From positions 1-11,329 of the forward strand of contig NZ_JAKJSQ010000095.1 of the NCBI RefSeq assembly GCF_050337105.1: a DNA stretch of 11,329 bases. The letters are read 5' to 3'. How positions within the stretch are numbered: position 1 is the first letter of the stretch; every line of letters begins with the position of its first letter. The position numbers and the translations under genes were made by a program. The stretch comes from Aliivibrio_A kagoshimensis. GTDB taxonomy: Bacteria > Pseudomonadota > Gammaproteobacteria > Enterobacterales > Vibrionaceae. The notes beneath the pieces are model-generated. The model was not told the DNA's origin and did no database searches. It saw only the letters and a list, made by a program, of their open reading frames with translations. This document shows, in pieces, positions 1 through 6,439 of the stretch.

Positions 1-55
1 ACTCTATCATTAATGGCTTCAATAGGACGCATACTTTACCTAACAGCGGTCAATA
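1..55. other. Short flank downstream of polB
   Basis: These 55 bases lie beyond the polB stop codon. I see no inverted repeat followed by a T-tract on the minus strand, so no intrinsic terminator for polB is visible here, and no gene can be assigned from so short a stretch. Confidence 0.4.
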
Positions 56-2413
56 TTAAAACAGTCCCATTTGCGGTTTGGTTAATTCATCGAAGTTCAA
101 ACCAATAAAAGGAAGAATACCATCTGCAACCGGCATTAGCTGCTTTTCAACATAATGTTCATAATCAATAGTGCTGGTGACCATTTCTAAAGGCTCAGGG
201 CCGCGTAAAGTAATGAGGTACTCAATCCAGCCCCCTTGTTGATACTGTAATGGCCGTCCAAGTTTCTTATTGTGTTCATCTGCAATACGAGCCGCTCTAA
301 CATGCGGAGGCACATTTTTCTGATACTCGTCCAATTGACGACGCAGACGTTTTCGATAAATTAGGCGCGAGTCAAATTCGCCAGAGAGTGTCCGCTGATG
401 ATAGTCACGCACAAAATCAACCACCTCTTGTTGATGAAAAACACGGTGATATAACTCTTGCTGAAATTGCTGGGAAAGCGGGGTCCAATCAGTTCTTACC
501 GACTCTAACCCCTTATAAATCATCGTCTGCTCCCCCTCTTTTAGCACCAAACCGGCATATCGCTTCTTGCTCCCAAGTTCAGAACCTCGAATGGTCGGCA
601 TCAAGAACTTCATGTAGTGAGTTTCATATTCCAACTCAAGGTGATTATCGAGATCAAAAGTTTCCCGCAGTGTCGCTGTCCACTGTTGGTTAATCGACTC
701 CACGAGCATCGCCCCAATCTCATCGGCTTGCGCTTCCGTTTTTTGACTGCCTAGAGAGACAAATACACTATCTGTGTCTCCATATATCACCTCAAAACCA
801 TGTTGCTCAATCATCTCTCGGGTCTGGTTGAGCACTTGATGACCACGCATAGTAATGGAAGAGGCAAGTCGATGATCAAAGAAGCGGCATCCTGAAGAGC
901 CAAGCACACCATAAAAGGAGTTCATAATGATCTTAATGGCTTGTGAAAATGCCGCATTTCCCTCCTTTTTAGCCACATCACGAGCGGCCCATAAATGCTC
1001 AATCATCTCTGGCAAAAAGTGTTTTTCTCGATGGAAGCGTCCACCTCTAAAGCCCGCAATAGCTCCGTCTTTGCTCTCCTCCAATGGTAACCCTTCAATG
1101 AGACCAAGCGGATCGATTTTGAATGAACGAATGATAGAGGGGTACAAGGATTTAAAATCGAGCACTAATACAGAATCATATAGACCGGGTTTAGACTCCA
1201 TAACAAAACCACCAGGGCTGGCTATCCAATCGTCACTTTTCAGGTTGGGGGCGACATAACCTGCACGGTGTAACTTAGGCAGATACAAATTGGTAAACGC
1301 CGCCACTGAGCCGCCCATTTTGTCCAACTCGATGCCTGTGAGTTTCGTGCGCTCAATGAGAAACGCAATCAGATTGGTTTTTTCAAAAATTTTGCTTACC
1401 AGAACACAATCTTGCAAATTGTATTTCGCCAATGCCAGCTTATCGTGGCGAAACATTCGGTTAATCTCATCCATTCGGTCGTAAGCATTGTGAATGGACT
1501 TCCCCTGATTGAGCAATTGTTGTGAGACTGACTCAAGTGACCAGCTGCTAAAGTTATAGGTCGCCATTTTTAAGCCACCAATACCATCCAACACCACTCG
1601 ACCAGGAAGCGATAAAAAACCTTGTCGTCGATTACCGGTTGATGCTCTGAAATACGCTTTGCTGTTCCCTCTACCAATACGAAACGGTAATTTATGCCAT
1701 TCAGCACGTTTAATCAGCAGGCGAAAATCAAAATCAACCACACTCCAGCCAATCACCAGATCGGGATCATAAGTTTGAAACCATTTCTCCAGTGCAATTA
1801 ATAACGCCTTTTCATCCGCCACCCACTCAATGGTTGTTTCCGCTTCATCTTGCGGGTCACCAATCATAATGACACGACTGTCTTTCTCACTGTGCAAGCC
1901 CACTGAGTAGAGTATCCCCTTTTCAGAGCACTCAATATCTAAAGAGACCACAGAGAGCTGAGGCTGATAACTGCCCGCTTTCGCCTTAACGTGATGGTAT
2001 TGGGTGTAGCCTAACCGCGACCTCGGCTCACCAACGAAATCGATGCCCCCACAGATAAAGCGCTCCATGAGATAACGATCCGCTAATCGAATGTCCGCCT
2101 CAAAGTGTTCAACGCCGTGTTCATTGAACACCGCCACAGCAAGTTGCATTGCTCTAGTGGTCTGAAAATAGCAACCGGAAACAGGCTGCTGATCAAAAGT
2201 AGAGAGCTTGAGGGGTTTTATTTGATGAGAGATCTGATGTTTGGCTAATAACGTATTAACCTGCTCTACCGAGTTTACGGGGACAAAACAGACAGGTTGT
2301 TCTGCAGGAATCGTTAGCTGCACCGGCCCACTATCGGTACTTAACCATAAACTCAGTTCTGTACCCGTAGACATATCGCGGCTGTGGCGTGTTAAAAGAA
2401 AACCTTGCTGCAC
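56..2413 (-). CDS. polB: DNA polymerase II (family B)
   Basis: This is the family-B repair and translesion polymerase, with 5'-3' synthesis and 3'-5' proofreading. From the GTG at 2413 it is 785 aa, about the length of E. coli Pol II (783), and it matches that protein from end to end. The exonuclease domain shows Exo I DIE (D159, E161), Exo II with catalytic D229, and Exo III Y331-x3-D335. The polymerase domain shows motif A DFKSLYPSII (from D419), motif B KIIMNSFYG (from K494), motif C YGDTDS (544-549) and KKRY (616-619). The C-terminus is QMGLF, a sliding-clamp binding pentapeptide like QLGLF in E. coli. The start was chosen because GAGG lies 5 bases before this GTG; another GTG at 2419 would add two residues but has no visible ribosome site. 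It follows the nucleotidyltransferase gene by about 30 bases and may be cotranscribed with it. In E. coli the gene is under LexA control; here only a half-site is visible. Odd point: Exo II reads GWSVVDFD, with Ser where E. coli has Asn. Confidence 0.97.
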   Translation of the reverse strand: MQQGFLLTRHSRDMSTGTELSLWLSTDSGPVQLTIPAEQPVCFVPVNSVEQVNTLLAKHQISHQIKPLKLSTFDQQPVSGCYFQTTRAMQLAVAVFNEHGVEHFEADIRLADRYLMERFICGGIDFVGEPRSRLGYTQYHHVKAKAGSYQPQLSVVSLDIECSEKGILYSVGLHSEKDSRVIMIGDPQDEAETTIEWVADEKALLIALEKWFQTYDPDLVIGWSVVDFDFRLLIKRAEWHKLPFRIGRGNSKAYFRASTGNRRQGFLSLPGRVVLDGIGGLKMATYNFSSWSLESVSQQLLNQGKSIHNAYDRMDEINRMFRHDKLALAKYNLQDCVLVSKIFEKTNLIAFLIERTKLTGIELDKMGGSVAAFTNLYLPKLHRAGYVAPNLKSDDWIASPGGFVMESKPGLYDSVLVLDFKSLYPSIIRSFKIDPLGLIEGLPLEESKDGAIAGFRGGRFHREKHFLPEMIEHLWAARDVAKKEGNAAFSQAIKIIMNSFYGVLGSSGCRFFDHRLASSITMRGHQVLNQTREMIEQHGFEVIYGDTDSVFVSLGSQKTEAQADEIGAMLVESINQQWTATLRETFDLDNHLELEYETHYMKFLMPTIRGSELGSKKRYAGLVLKEGEQTMIYKGLESVRTDWTPLSQQFQQELYHRVFHQQEVVDFVRDYHQRTLSGEFDSRLIYRKRLRRQLDEYQKNVPPHVRAARIADEHNKKLGRPLQYQQGGWIEYLITLRGPEPLEMVTSTIDYEHYVEKQLMPVADGILPFIGLNFDELTKPQMGLF

Positions 2414-2418
2414 AACCA

Positions 2419-2422
2419 CCTC
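2419..2422 (-). promoter_or_regulatory. Ribosome binding site deciding the polB start
   Basis: On the minus strand GAGG (part of GAGGTG) stands 5 bases before the GTG at 2413-2411. The in-frame GTG at 2419-2417 overlaps this element and has no purine-rich site at a proper distance. This favours the shorter form, whose start (M-Q-Q-G-F) also resembles M-A-Q-A-G-F of E. coli Pol II. Confidence 0.5.
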
Positions 2423-2438
2423 GAATTCATAATACTTG

Positions 2439-2454
2439 CTGTATATTCTACCCT
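2439..2454. promoter_or_regulatory. Degenerate LexA-like half-site upstream of polB
   Basis: The plus strand reads CTGTATATTCTACCCT. One half (CTGTATAT) fits the SOS box CTGT-N8-ACAG well, but the other half reads CCCT instead of ACAG. It lies about 25 bases before the polB start and overlaps the end of the upstream gene. E. coli polB is a LexA target, which is why the position is suggestive, but the box is incomplete and function is unproven. Confidence 0.2.
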
Positions 2455-3278
2455 ATTTTTCGCTCTATGCGTTCAAACTCATCCACAAGCCAGCGGCCGA
2501 ACTCATCAAATAGCGCAATCACAGAGCGCTTAGGAATACGTCTTCCTTGTAGCAGAATGTTCATTCGTTCAATCTCTAACGCTTTGTCTGGATAGTATTC
2601 AAGAAACTTCTCACCGCACTCAACGGGGGAGTCATACCAACCTTTGTCTTTATGCATGACCAATGAGTAACAGCTTCTTAAGATCTTTTTCGCCAATTTG
2701 ATTTGTGGATCAATTTGAGCCTCTACAGTAGTGGCACTGATCATTTTTGTTCGGTAAGTACTCAGCCACTGCCCAACATCCATATTCATATTCTTAGCAA
2801 TCTCCCAACTCGGTTCAAATGTGCCAAACCGAGTAGCAAGGTCATCGCCGAATATACAGACATTGCAGTGCTTTAACCAAAACCCCCACGAAAAGATAAA
2901 ATCGAGATCCAATACTTCTTTCATATCACCAATATTAAACGCGATTTCGGTAATCTGTGGATACTGGGTGTTAAAGCGCCACTTGATGGTATTAAGCGCG
3001 GTCTGCTGTTTTGGGGTTAGGGCGACCTGAGTAACAATGGTGACATCTAGGCTAGATTTTCCAACCACTGCCTCTCTTCTCGCTACACTACCAAACAGAT
3101 AAATACTGTGAATTGAGGCTCCGGCAGCCGCACGAAGGTGGGTGATCAGTGCATTGATAACCGGTTCAAACTTTTTTTGATAAGGGGCTGTAGAATTAAT
3201 AATCGACAATTTTTTACTGTGAGACAAACTTGGCTCCAACCTCCAAACAAAGACATTGGAAGAGTACCCGAGTTTCAT
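2448..3278 (-). CDS. Nucleotidyltransferase-fold protein, altered active site
   Basis: This 276 aa protein belongs to the Pol-beta-like nucleotidyltransferase superfamily. The core signature is LFGSVARREA at residues 61-70, followed by KSSLDVTIV at 74-82. In active members the second part is S-D-x-D; here the first aspartate is Ser76 and only D78 remains. E111, in the strand ITEIAFNI, could be the third acidic residue. The C-terminal half (about 155-276) looks helical and loosely resembles the C-terminal bundle of AadA-type adenylyltransferases. That resemblance is weak, so I do not call it a resistance gene. The substrate is unknown. The ATG at 3278 is the only ATG ahead of the core, yet it leaves about 35 poorly conserved residues and lacks a clear ribosome site, so the true start could be a non-ATG codon further in. 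It diverges from yeiP and lies directly before polB. Confidence is high for the fold and low for activity. Confidence 0.8.
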   Translation of the reverse strand: MKLGYSSNVFVWRLEPSLSHSKKLSIINSTAPYQKKFEPVINALITHLRAAAGASIHSIYLFGSVARREAVVGKSSLDVTIVTQVALTPKQQTALNTIKWRFNTQYPQITEIAFNIGDMKEVLDLDFIFSWGFWLKHCNVCIFGDDLATRFGTFEPSWEIAKNMNMDVGQWLSTYRTKMISATTVEAQIDPQIKLAKKILRSCYSLVMHKDKGWYDSPVECGEKFLEYYPDKALEIERMNILLQGRRIPKRSVIALFDEFGRWLVDEFERIERKIG

Positions 3279-3319
3279 AAGGAATCAACCGAATATTTGC
3301 GACAACGTGCTCGCAGTAC

Positions 3320-3348
3320 TTGGCGTTATATCCAGTTCATGATATTTT
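3320..3348 (+). promoter_or_regulatory. Putative sigma70 promoter for yeiP-yciU
   Basis: TTGGCG at 3320-3325 (4 of 6 against the -35 consensus) is followed after exactly 17 bases by TATTTT at 3343-3348 (4 of 6 against the -10). Transcription would begin near 3355 and leave a leader of about 25 bases before the yeiP ATG. It sits in the 101-base gap between divergent genes. The match is moderate and based on consensus only. Confidence 0.45.
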
Positions 3349-3379
3349 CACAGCACTATTTTTATTGGGAATTTTTATC

Positions 3380-3955
3380 ATGCCAAAGGCGAGTGAAGTA
3401 AAGAAGAATGCTGCAATTGAACTCAATGGTAAAGTACTGCTTGTTAAAGAGATTAACAAGCTAACACCAAGTGGTCGTGCAGGGGCAAGTTTATACAGAA
3501 TGCGTCTGTATGATGTTGCAACAGGTCTTAAAGTTGATGAGAGCTTCAAAGCGGATGAGATGATCAATCTAGCCGACTTTACTCGTCACCAAGTCACCTT
3601 CTCTTACATTGATGGTGATGAGCATGTATTCATGGACAGTGAAGACTACACACCTTACAACTTCAATTCTGAAACCATTGCTGACGAGCTTCTTTTCATC
3701 ACAGAAGAGACTAAAGGGCTACAAGTGCTTGCGGTTGACGGTGAACCTGTTGCGATTGAACTACCTGGTGCCGTTGAATTAGAAATTGTTGAAACTGACC
3801 CTTCTATCAAAGGCGCTTCTGCAAGTGCTCGTTCTAAGCCTGCAACGTTAACAACTGGTCTAACGGTTCAAGTTCCTGAGTACATTGCCAACGGCGAAAA
3901 AATCAAAATCAACACCTCTGAAAGTAAATTCATGAGCCGTGCTGATTCAAAATAA
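3380..3955 (+). CDS. yeiP: Elongation factor P-like protein EfpL (YeiP)
   Basis: This is a paralogue of EF-P that helps the ribosome form peptide bonds at difficult proline-containing motifs. The protein is 191 aa (E. coli YeiP 190) and aligns along its whole length: MPKASEVKK at the start, FMDSEDYTPY in the middle domain, LEIVETDPSIKGASASA in the C-terminal domain. It has the three-domain EF-P layout: KOW-like domain about 1-62, then two OB-fold domains. The loop that reaches the P-site tRNA reads TPSGRAGAS, with Arg33 at the tip, as in E. coli YeiP, instead of the modifiable lysine of classical EF-P. It should therefore work without that lysine modification. I chose the ATG at 3380 over an upstream in-frame ATG at 3320, because homology begins exactly here, GGGA lies 10 bases upstream, and the longer version would run through the likely promoter. 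It is followed after 24 bases by yciU, probably in one transcript. Confidence 0.96.
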   Translation: MPKASEVKKNAAIELNGKVLLVKEINKLTPSGRAGASLYRMRLYDVATGLKVDESFKADEMINLADFTRHQVTFSYIDGDEHVFMDSEDYTPYNFNSETIADELLFITEETKGLQVLAVDGEPVAIELPGAVELEIVETDPSIKGASASARSKPATLTTGLTVQVPEYIANGEKIKINTSESKFMSRADSK

Positions 3956-3979
3956 TCAGACCATATAAGAGACACAACT

Positions 3980-4306
3980 ATGAGTGAAGAGTCCTTAATT
4001 TCTTTCGACGATGTTATTGATGCTGCCTACGACATCTTTCTTGAGATGGCACCAGATAGCCTAGAGCCAGCCGACGTCGCTCTGTTTACCCTGCAATTTG
4101 AAGAGCGCGGTGCAGCAGAAGTGGTTGAAACCGGTGCAGATTGGCCGGAACATGTCGGTTTTGCTGTCGATGGTGACGTATTTGCCGAGGTCCGTATCGG
4201 ATTAGTCGATGAATCATCTGACGTACTTAATGATGTATTTGCTAGAATGCTAATCAGCCGTGACCCTGACAATAAGTTCTGTCATATGTTGTGGAAACGA
4301 GACTAA
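3980..4306 (+). CDS. yciU: YciU/HI1450 family acidic dsDNA-mimic protein (DUF440)
   Basis: This 108 aa cytosolic protein matches E. coli YciU (109 aa) and H. influenzae HI1450. Shared stretches include AYDIFLEMAPDSLEPADV (residues 16-33), FEERGAAE (40-47) and NDVFARMLISRD (84-95). It is strongly acidic: I count 26 Asp/Glu against 7 Lys/Arg. The family's structure led to the proposal that it imitates the charge of double-stranded DNA and occupies DNA-binding proteins such as HU; that is family knowledge, not visible here. AAGAGA lies 7 bases before the ATG. It sits 24 bases behind yeiP, probably shares its promoter, and ends at the strong terminator at 4333-4366. Confidence 0.93.
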   Translation: MSEESLISFDDVIDAAYDIFLEMAPDSLEPADVALFTLQFEERGAAEVVETGADWPEHVGFAVDGDVFAEVRIGLVDESSDVLNDVFARMLISRDPDNKFCHMLWKRD

Positions 4307-4332
4307 CTGCTCGTAGCACCTAGAGATAATAT

Positions 4333-4366
4333 GGCCGACATAACGAATGATATGTCGGCCTTTTTT
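4333..4366 (+). terminator. Rho-independent terminator of yeiP-yciU
   Basis: GGCCGACATA at 4333-4342 pairs perfectly with TATGTCGGCC at 4351-4360 around an 8-base loop, followed by six T (4361-4366). It lies 26 bases after the yciU stop. The stop codon of the convergent ACT-domain gene (4365-4367) overlaps the end of the T-tract. Read from the minus strand, the hairpin is followed by ATATTATC, so it would be at best a weak terminator in that direction. Confidence 0.93.
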
Positions 4367-4868
4367 ATAACAACCCGTCAACTCTGAGATTATCGTCCAC
4401 AAGTAGCAATGACTCTTCTAACTGATCGAGACTGATCTCCGTAGGCAGATTCAATGTTAATTCAGCAAAAAACATCATCTCCCCCACTTCAGGCACTGCC
4501 AATCTGTGGTTCTCCATCTGCAAGACTTCAATCCCCATCTCATCCAGTTTCCCCGTAATATCACGGACAATACCTAAACGATCTTTGGATTCTAAGTTAA
4601 AACGTACTTTTCGGTATTGAGTATGTTCAACCGTTTTACTGTCAACAATGCGGATATCCAGTGCAGAGAAGTGTCTCAACTCCTCCTTCAATTGCACCAC
4701 TTCATTATCAGGGATTTCAATCTTAATGATTCCGACCAATTGGTGCTCTAATCGGCTAATTTTACTGTTTAACCACTTGCCACCATATGAGTGAGTAATG
4801 GCAGCCAGTTGATTAACCAGTTGCGGGTGGTCTTGACCTGCTATCGTGATCGTAAATTGGATATTCAT
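4365..4868 (-). CDS. Two-ACT-domain protein, GcvR-like
   Basis: This 167 aa protein consists of two ACT domains, about residues 4-78 and 88-165. The usual ligand-loop signatures are visible as GQDHPQLVNQ (11-20) and KDRLGIVRDI (95-104). This build is that of the GcvR family, whose E. coli member blocks the glycine cleavage activator GcvA by protein contact. Overall similarity to E. coli GcvR (190 aa) is weak, so it is better seen as a GcvR-like paralogue, probably a small-molecule (amino acid) sensor without its own DNA-binding domain. The start is supported by AGGGG 6 bases before the ATG. It is convergent with yciU and lies downstream of the serS terminator, so it likely has its own promoter in the 111 bases between. 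The ligand and partner are unknown. Confidence 0.8.
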   Translation of the reverse strand: MNIQFTITIAGQDHPQLVNQLAAITHSYGGKWLNSKISRLEHQLVGIIKIEIPDNEVVQLKEELRHFSALDIRIVDSKTVEHTQYRKVRFNLESKDRLGIVRDITGKLDEMGIEVLQMENHRLAVPEVGEMMFFAELTLNLPTEISLDQLEESLLLVDDNLRVDGLL

Positions 4869-4946
4869 AAACGGCCCCTTTTATTAAGACTTACTCTATT
4901 TATACAATAATAACCAATATATTAGATGAGGTAGATCATACTTATT

Positions 4947-4961
4947 GCCTATTATATAGGC
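4947..4961 (-). promoter_or_regulatory. -10 element with overlapping 15-base palindrome before the ACT gene
   Basis: GCCTAT-TAT-ATAGGC is a perfect inverted repeat with 6-base arms. It contains, on the minus strand, a perfect TATAAT (4956-4951), about 83 bases before the ATG of the ACT-domain gene. No good -35 is present at 16-18 bases. The palindrome over the -10 could be an operator, which would repress transcription when bound, or just a chance feature of the promoter. The region 4869-4979 holds nothing else recognisable. Confidence 0.4.
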
Positions 4962-4979
4962 ACTCGCCTTTCACCGCAC

Positions 4980-5007
4980 AAAAAAAGGCCAACCTAAATG
5001 GTTAGCC
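4980..5007 (-). terminator. Rho-independent terminator of serS
   Basis: On the minus strand GGCTAACC, a 5-base loop ATTTA and GGTTGGCC form an 8-bp stem with one G-T wobble, followed by seven T. It starts 30 bases after the serS stop and ends the right-hand gene series before the ACT-domain gene. Confidence 0.92.
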
Positions 5008-5036
5008 TCAGTATCAACAAGCGGTATCAGTCAACG

Positions 5037-6329
5037 TTAACCGATGTGAGTTGCACCGCCCATGTATTGACGTAACACTTCTGGCACTTCAATACGGCCA
5101 TCTTGCTGTTGGTTGTTCTCAAGAATCGCAACCATAGTACGACCAACGGCTAAACCAGAACCGTTTAGTGTGTGTAGAAGTTCAGGTTTCTTCTCGCCTT
5201 TACGACGGAAACGCGCTTGCATACGACGAGCTTGGAAATCTTGCATGTTTGAACACGACGAAATTTCACGGTAAGTCTCTTGAGCTGGAACCCACACTTC
5301 TAGATCGTAAGTTTTTGCTGAACCGAAACCCATATCGCCCGTACATAAAATCACTTTACGGTATGGCAGTTCAAGCAGTTGAAGGACTTTTTCAGCGTGA
5401 CCCGTTAACTCTTCAAGTGCATCCATTGAATCTTCAGGTTTCACAAGCTGAACCAATTCAACTTTGTCGAACTGGTGCATACGAATCAGTCCGCGAGTAT
5501 CACGACCGTATGAACCTGCTTCAGAGCGGAAACAAGGAGTATGCGCCGTCATTTTCACAGGCATATCCGCTTCTTCAGTAATGGTATCGCGTACCATGTT
5601 CGTCAAGGGTACTTCAGCCGTTGGGATCAAAGACATACCAATGCCCTCTTCCGTTGCTGGCTGAGTATGGAACAGATCTTCACCAAATTTTGGCAACTGA
5701 CCCGTACCGTATAGGCTGTCTGCATTGACTAGGTAAGGCACATACATCTCAGTGTACCCATGCTCAACCGTATGAAGATCTAACATGAACTGAGCAATAG
5801 CACGGTGTAGACGAGCAAATTGGCCTTTCATTACGATAAAACGAGAACCCGACAGTTTTACTGCGCTAGCGAAATCAAGTCCACCTGACATTTCACCTAG
5901 ATCAACGTGATCTTTAACATCAAAGTCGTACGATTTTGGCGTACCCCAACGAAGCACTTCAACATTTTCGTCTTCATCTTTACCACTTGGTACAGAGTCA
6001 TCCGGTAAGTTTGGAACTGCAGCAGCGATAGCATCAATCTTAGAGAGCAACTCAGACAGTGCCACTTTCGCTTCGTCTAAGTCATTACCCAAGGTCGCTA
6101 CATCAGCAAGAATGCGTTCAGCTTCAGCGTGATCGCCGGATGCTTTGGCTTTACCAATCGACTTCGAACGGGCATTTCGTTGGGCTTGAAGCTCTTCAGT
6201 TTTGACCTGCAGCGACTTACGCTGATCTTCAAGTTGACGAAGCGTTTCGACATCTAGCTTATAGCCACGACGTGCAAGTTTTTCAGCTGTTGCATCCAGC
6301 TCTGTTCGAAGTAATTTAGAATCCAGCAT
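5037..6329 (-). CDS. serS: Seryl-tRNA synthetase
   Basis: This cytosolic class II synthetase activates serine with ATP and charges tRNA-Ser (and tRNA-Sec where present). The protein is 430 aa, the same size as E. coli SerS. Residues about 30-100 form the long antiparallel coiled-coil arm that grips the extra arm of tRNA-Ser. The catalytic domain shows motif 1 around GYTEMYVPYLV (191-201), the TAEVPL loop (237-242), motif 2 FRSEAGSYGRDTRGLIRMHQ (267-286) and motif 3 NGSGLAVGRTMVAILE (389-404). The ATG at 6329 starts with MLDSKLLR, typical for the family, and AGG lies 7 bases upstream. It is 110 bases downstream of rarA with no convincing terminator between; read-through, a promoter of its own in that gap, or both are possible. 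The gap holds TATAGT but no matching -35. Confidence 0.98.
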   Translation of the reverse strand: MLDSKLLRTELDATAEKLARRGYKLDVETLRQLEDQRKSLQVKTEELQAQRNARSKSIGKAKASGDHAEAERILADVATLGNDLDEAKVALSELLSKIDAIAAAVPNLPDDSVPSGKDEDENVEVLRWGTPKSYDFDVKDHVDLGEMSGGLDFASAVKLSGSRFIVMKGQFARLHRAIAQFMLDLHTVEHGYTEMYVPYLVNADSLYGTGQLPKFGEDLFHTQPATEEGIGMSLIPTAEVPLTNMVRDTITEEADMPVKMTAHTPCFRSEAGSYGRDTRGLIRMHQFDKVELVQLVKPEDSMDALEELTGHAEKVLQLLELPYRKVILCTGDMGFGSAKTYDLEVWVPAQETYREISSCSNMQDFQARRMQARFRRKGEKKPELLHTLNGSGLAVGRTMVAILENNQQQDGRIEVPEVLRQYMGGATHIG

Positions 6330-6439
6330 TGCTAAACCTGTTGTTATTGTAATGAAGAAGTAAAACTATACGTCGACCTTAATGCCGGCGTATTGCATAA
6401 TTTTATTTGACGAGTAAAGATACCCAAAAAGTGGGATTA

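Noticed and set aside
388..1484. Three plus-strand open frames opposite polB
   Set aside because: They are antisense to conserved polB domains, show no family features, and have no supporting start signals.
2448..3278. Calling the nucleotidyltransferase-like protein an aminoglycoside-resistance enzyme
   Set aside because: Only the general fold and a vague helical C-terminus are shared, the catalytic pair is incomplete, and the setting is core genome.
3320..3379. In-frame N-terminal extension of yeiP from the ATG at 3320
   Set aside because: The extra 20 residues have no counterpart in YeiP proteins and cover the likely promoter; homology starts exactly at 3380.
5168..5581. Plus-strand open frame of 137 codons opposite serS
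   Set aside because: It is antisense to the SerS catalytic domain and explained by codon bias of serS; no motif or ribosome site supports it.
6423..6435. Small hairpin CCCA-AAAAG-TGGG just after rarA as a terminator
   Set aside because: The stem is only 4 bp and no T-run follows on the minus strand.
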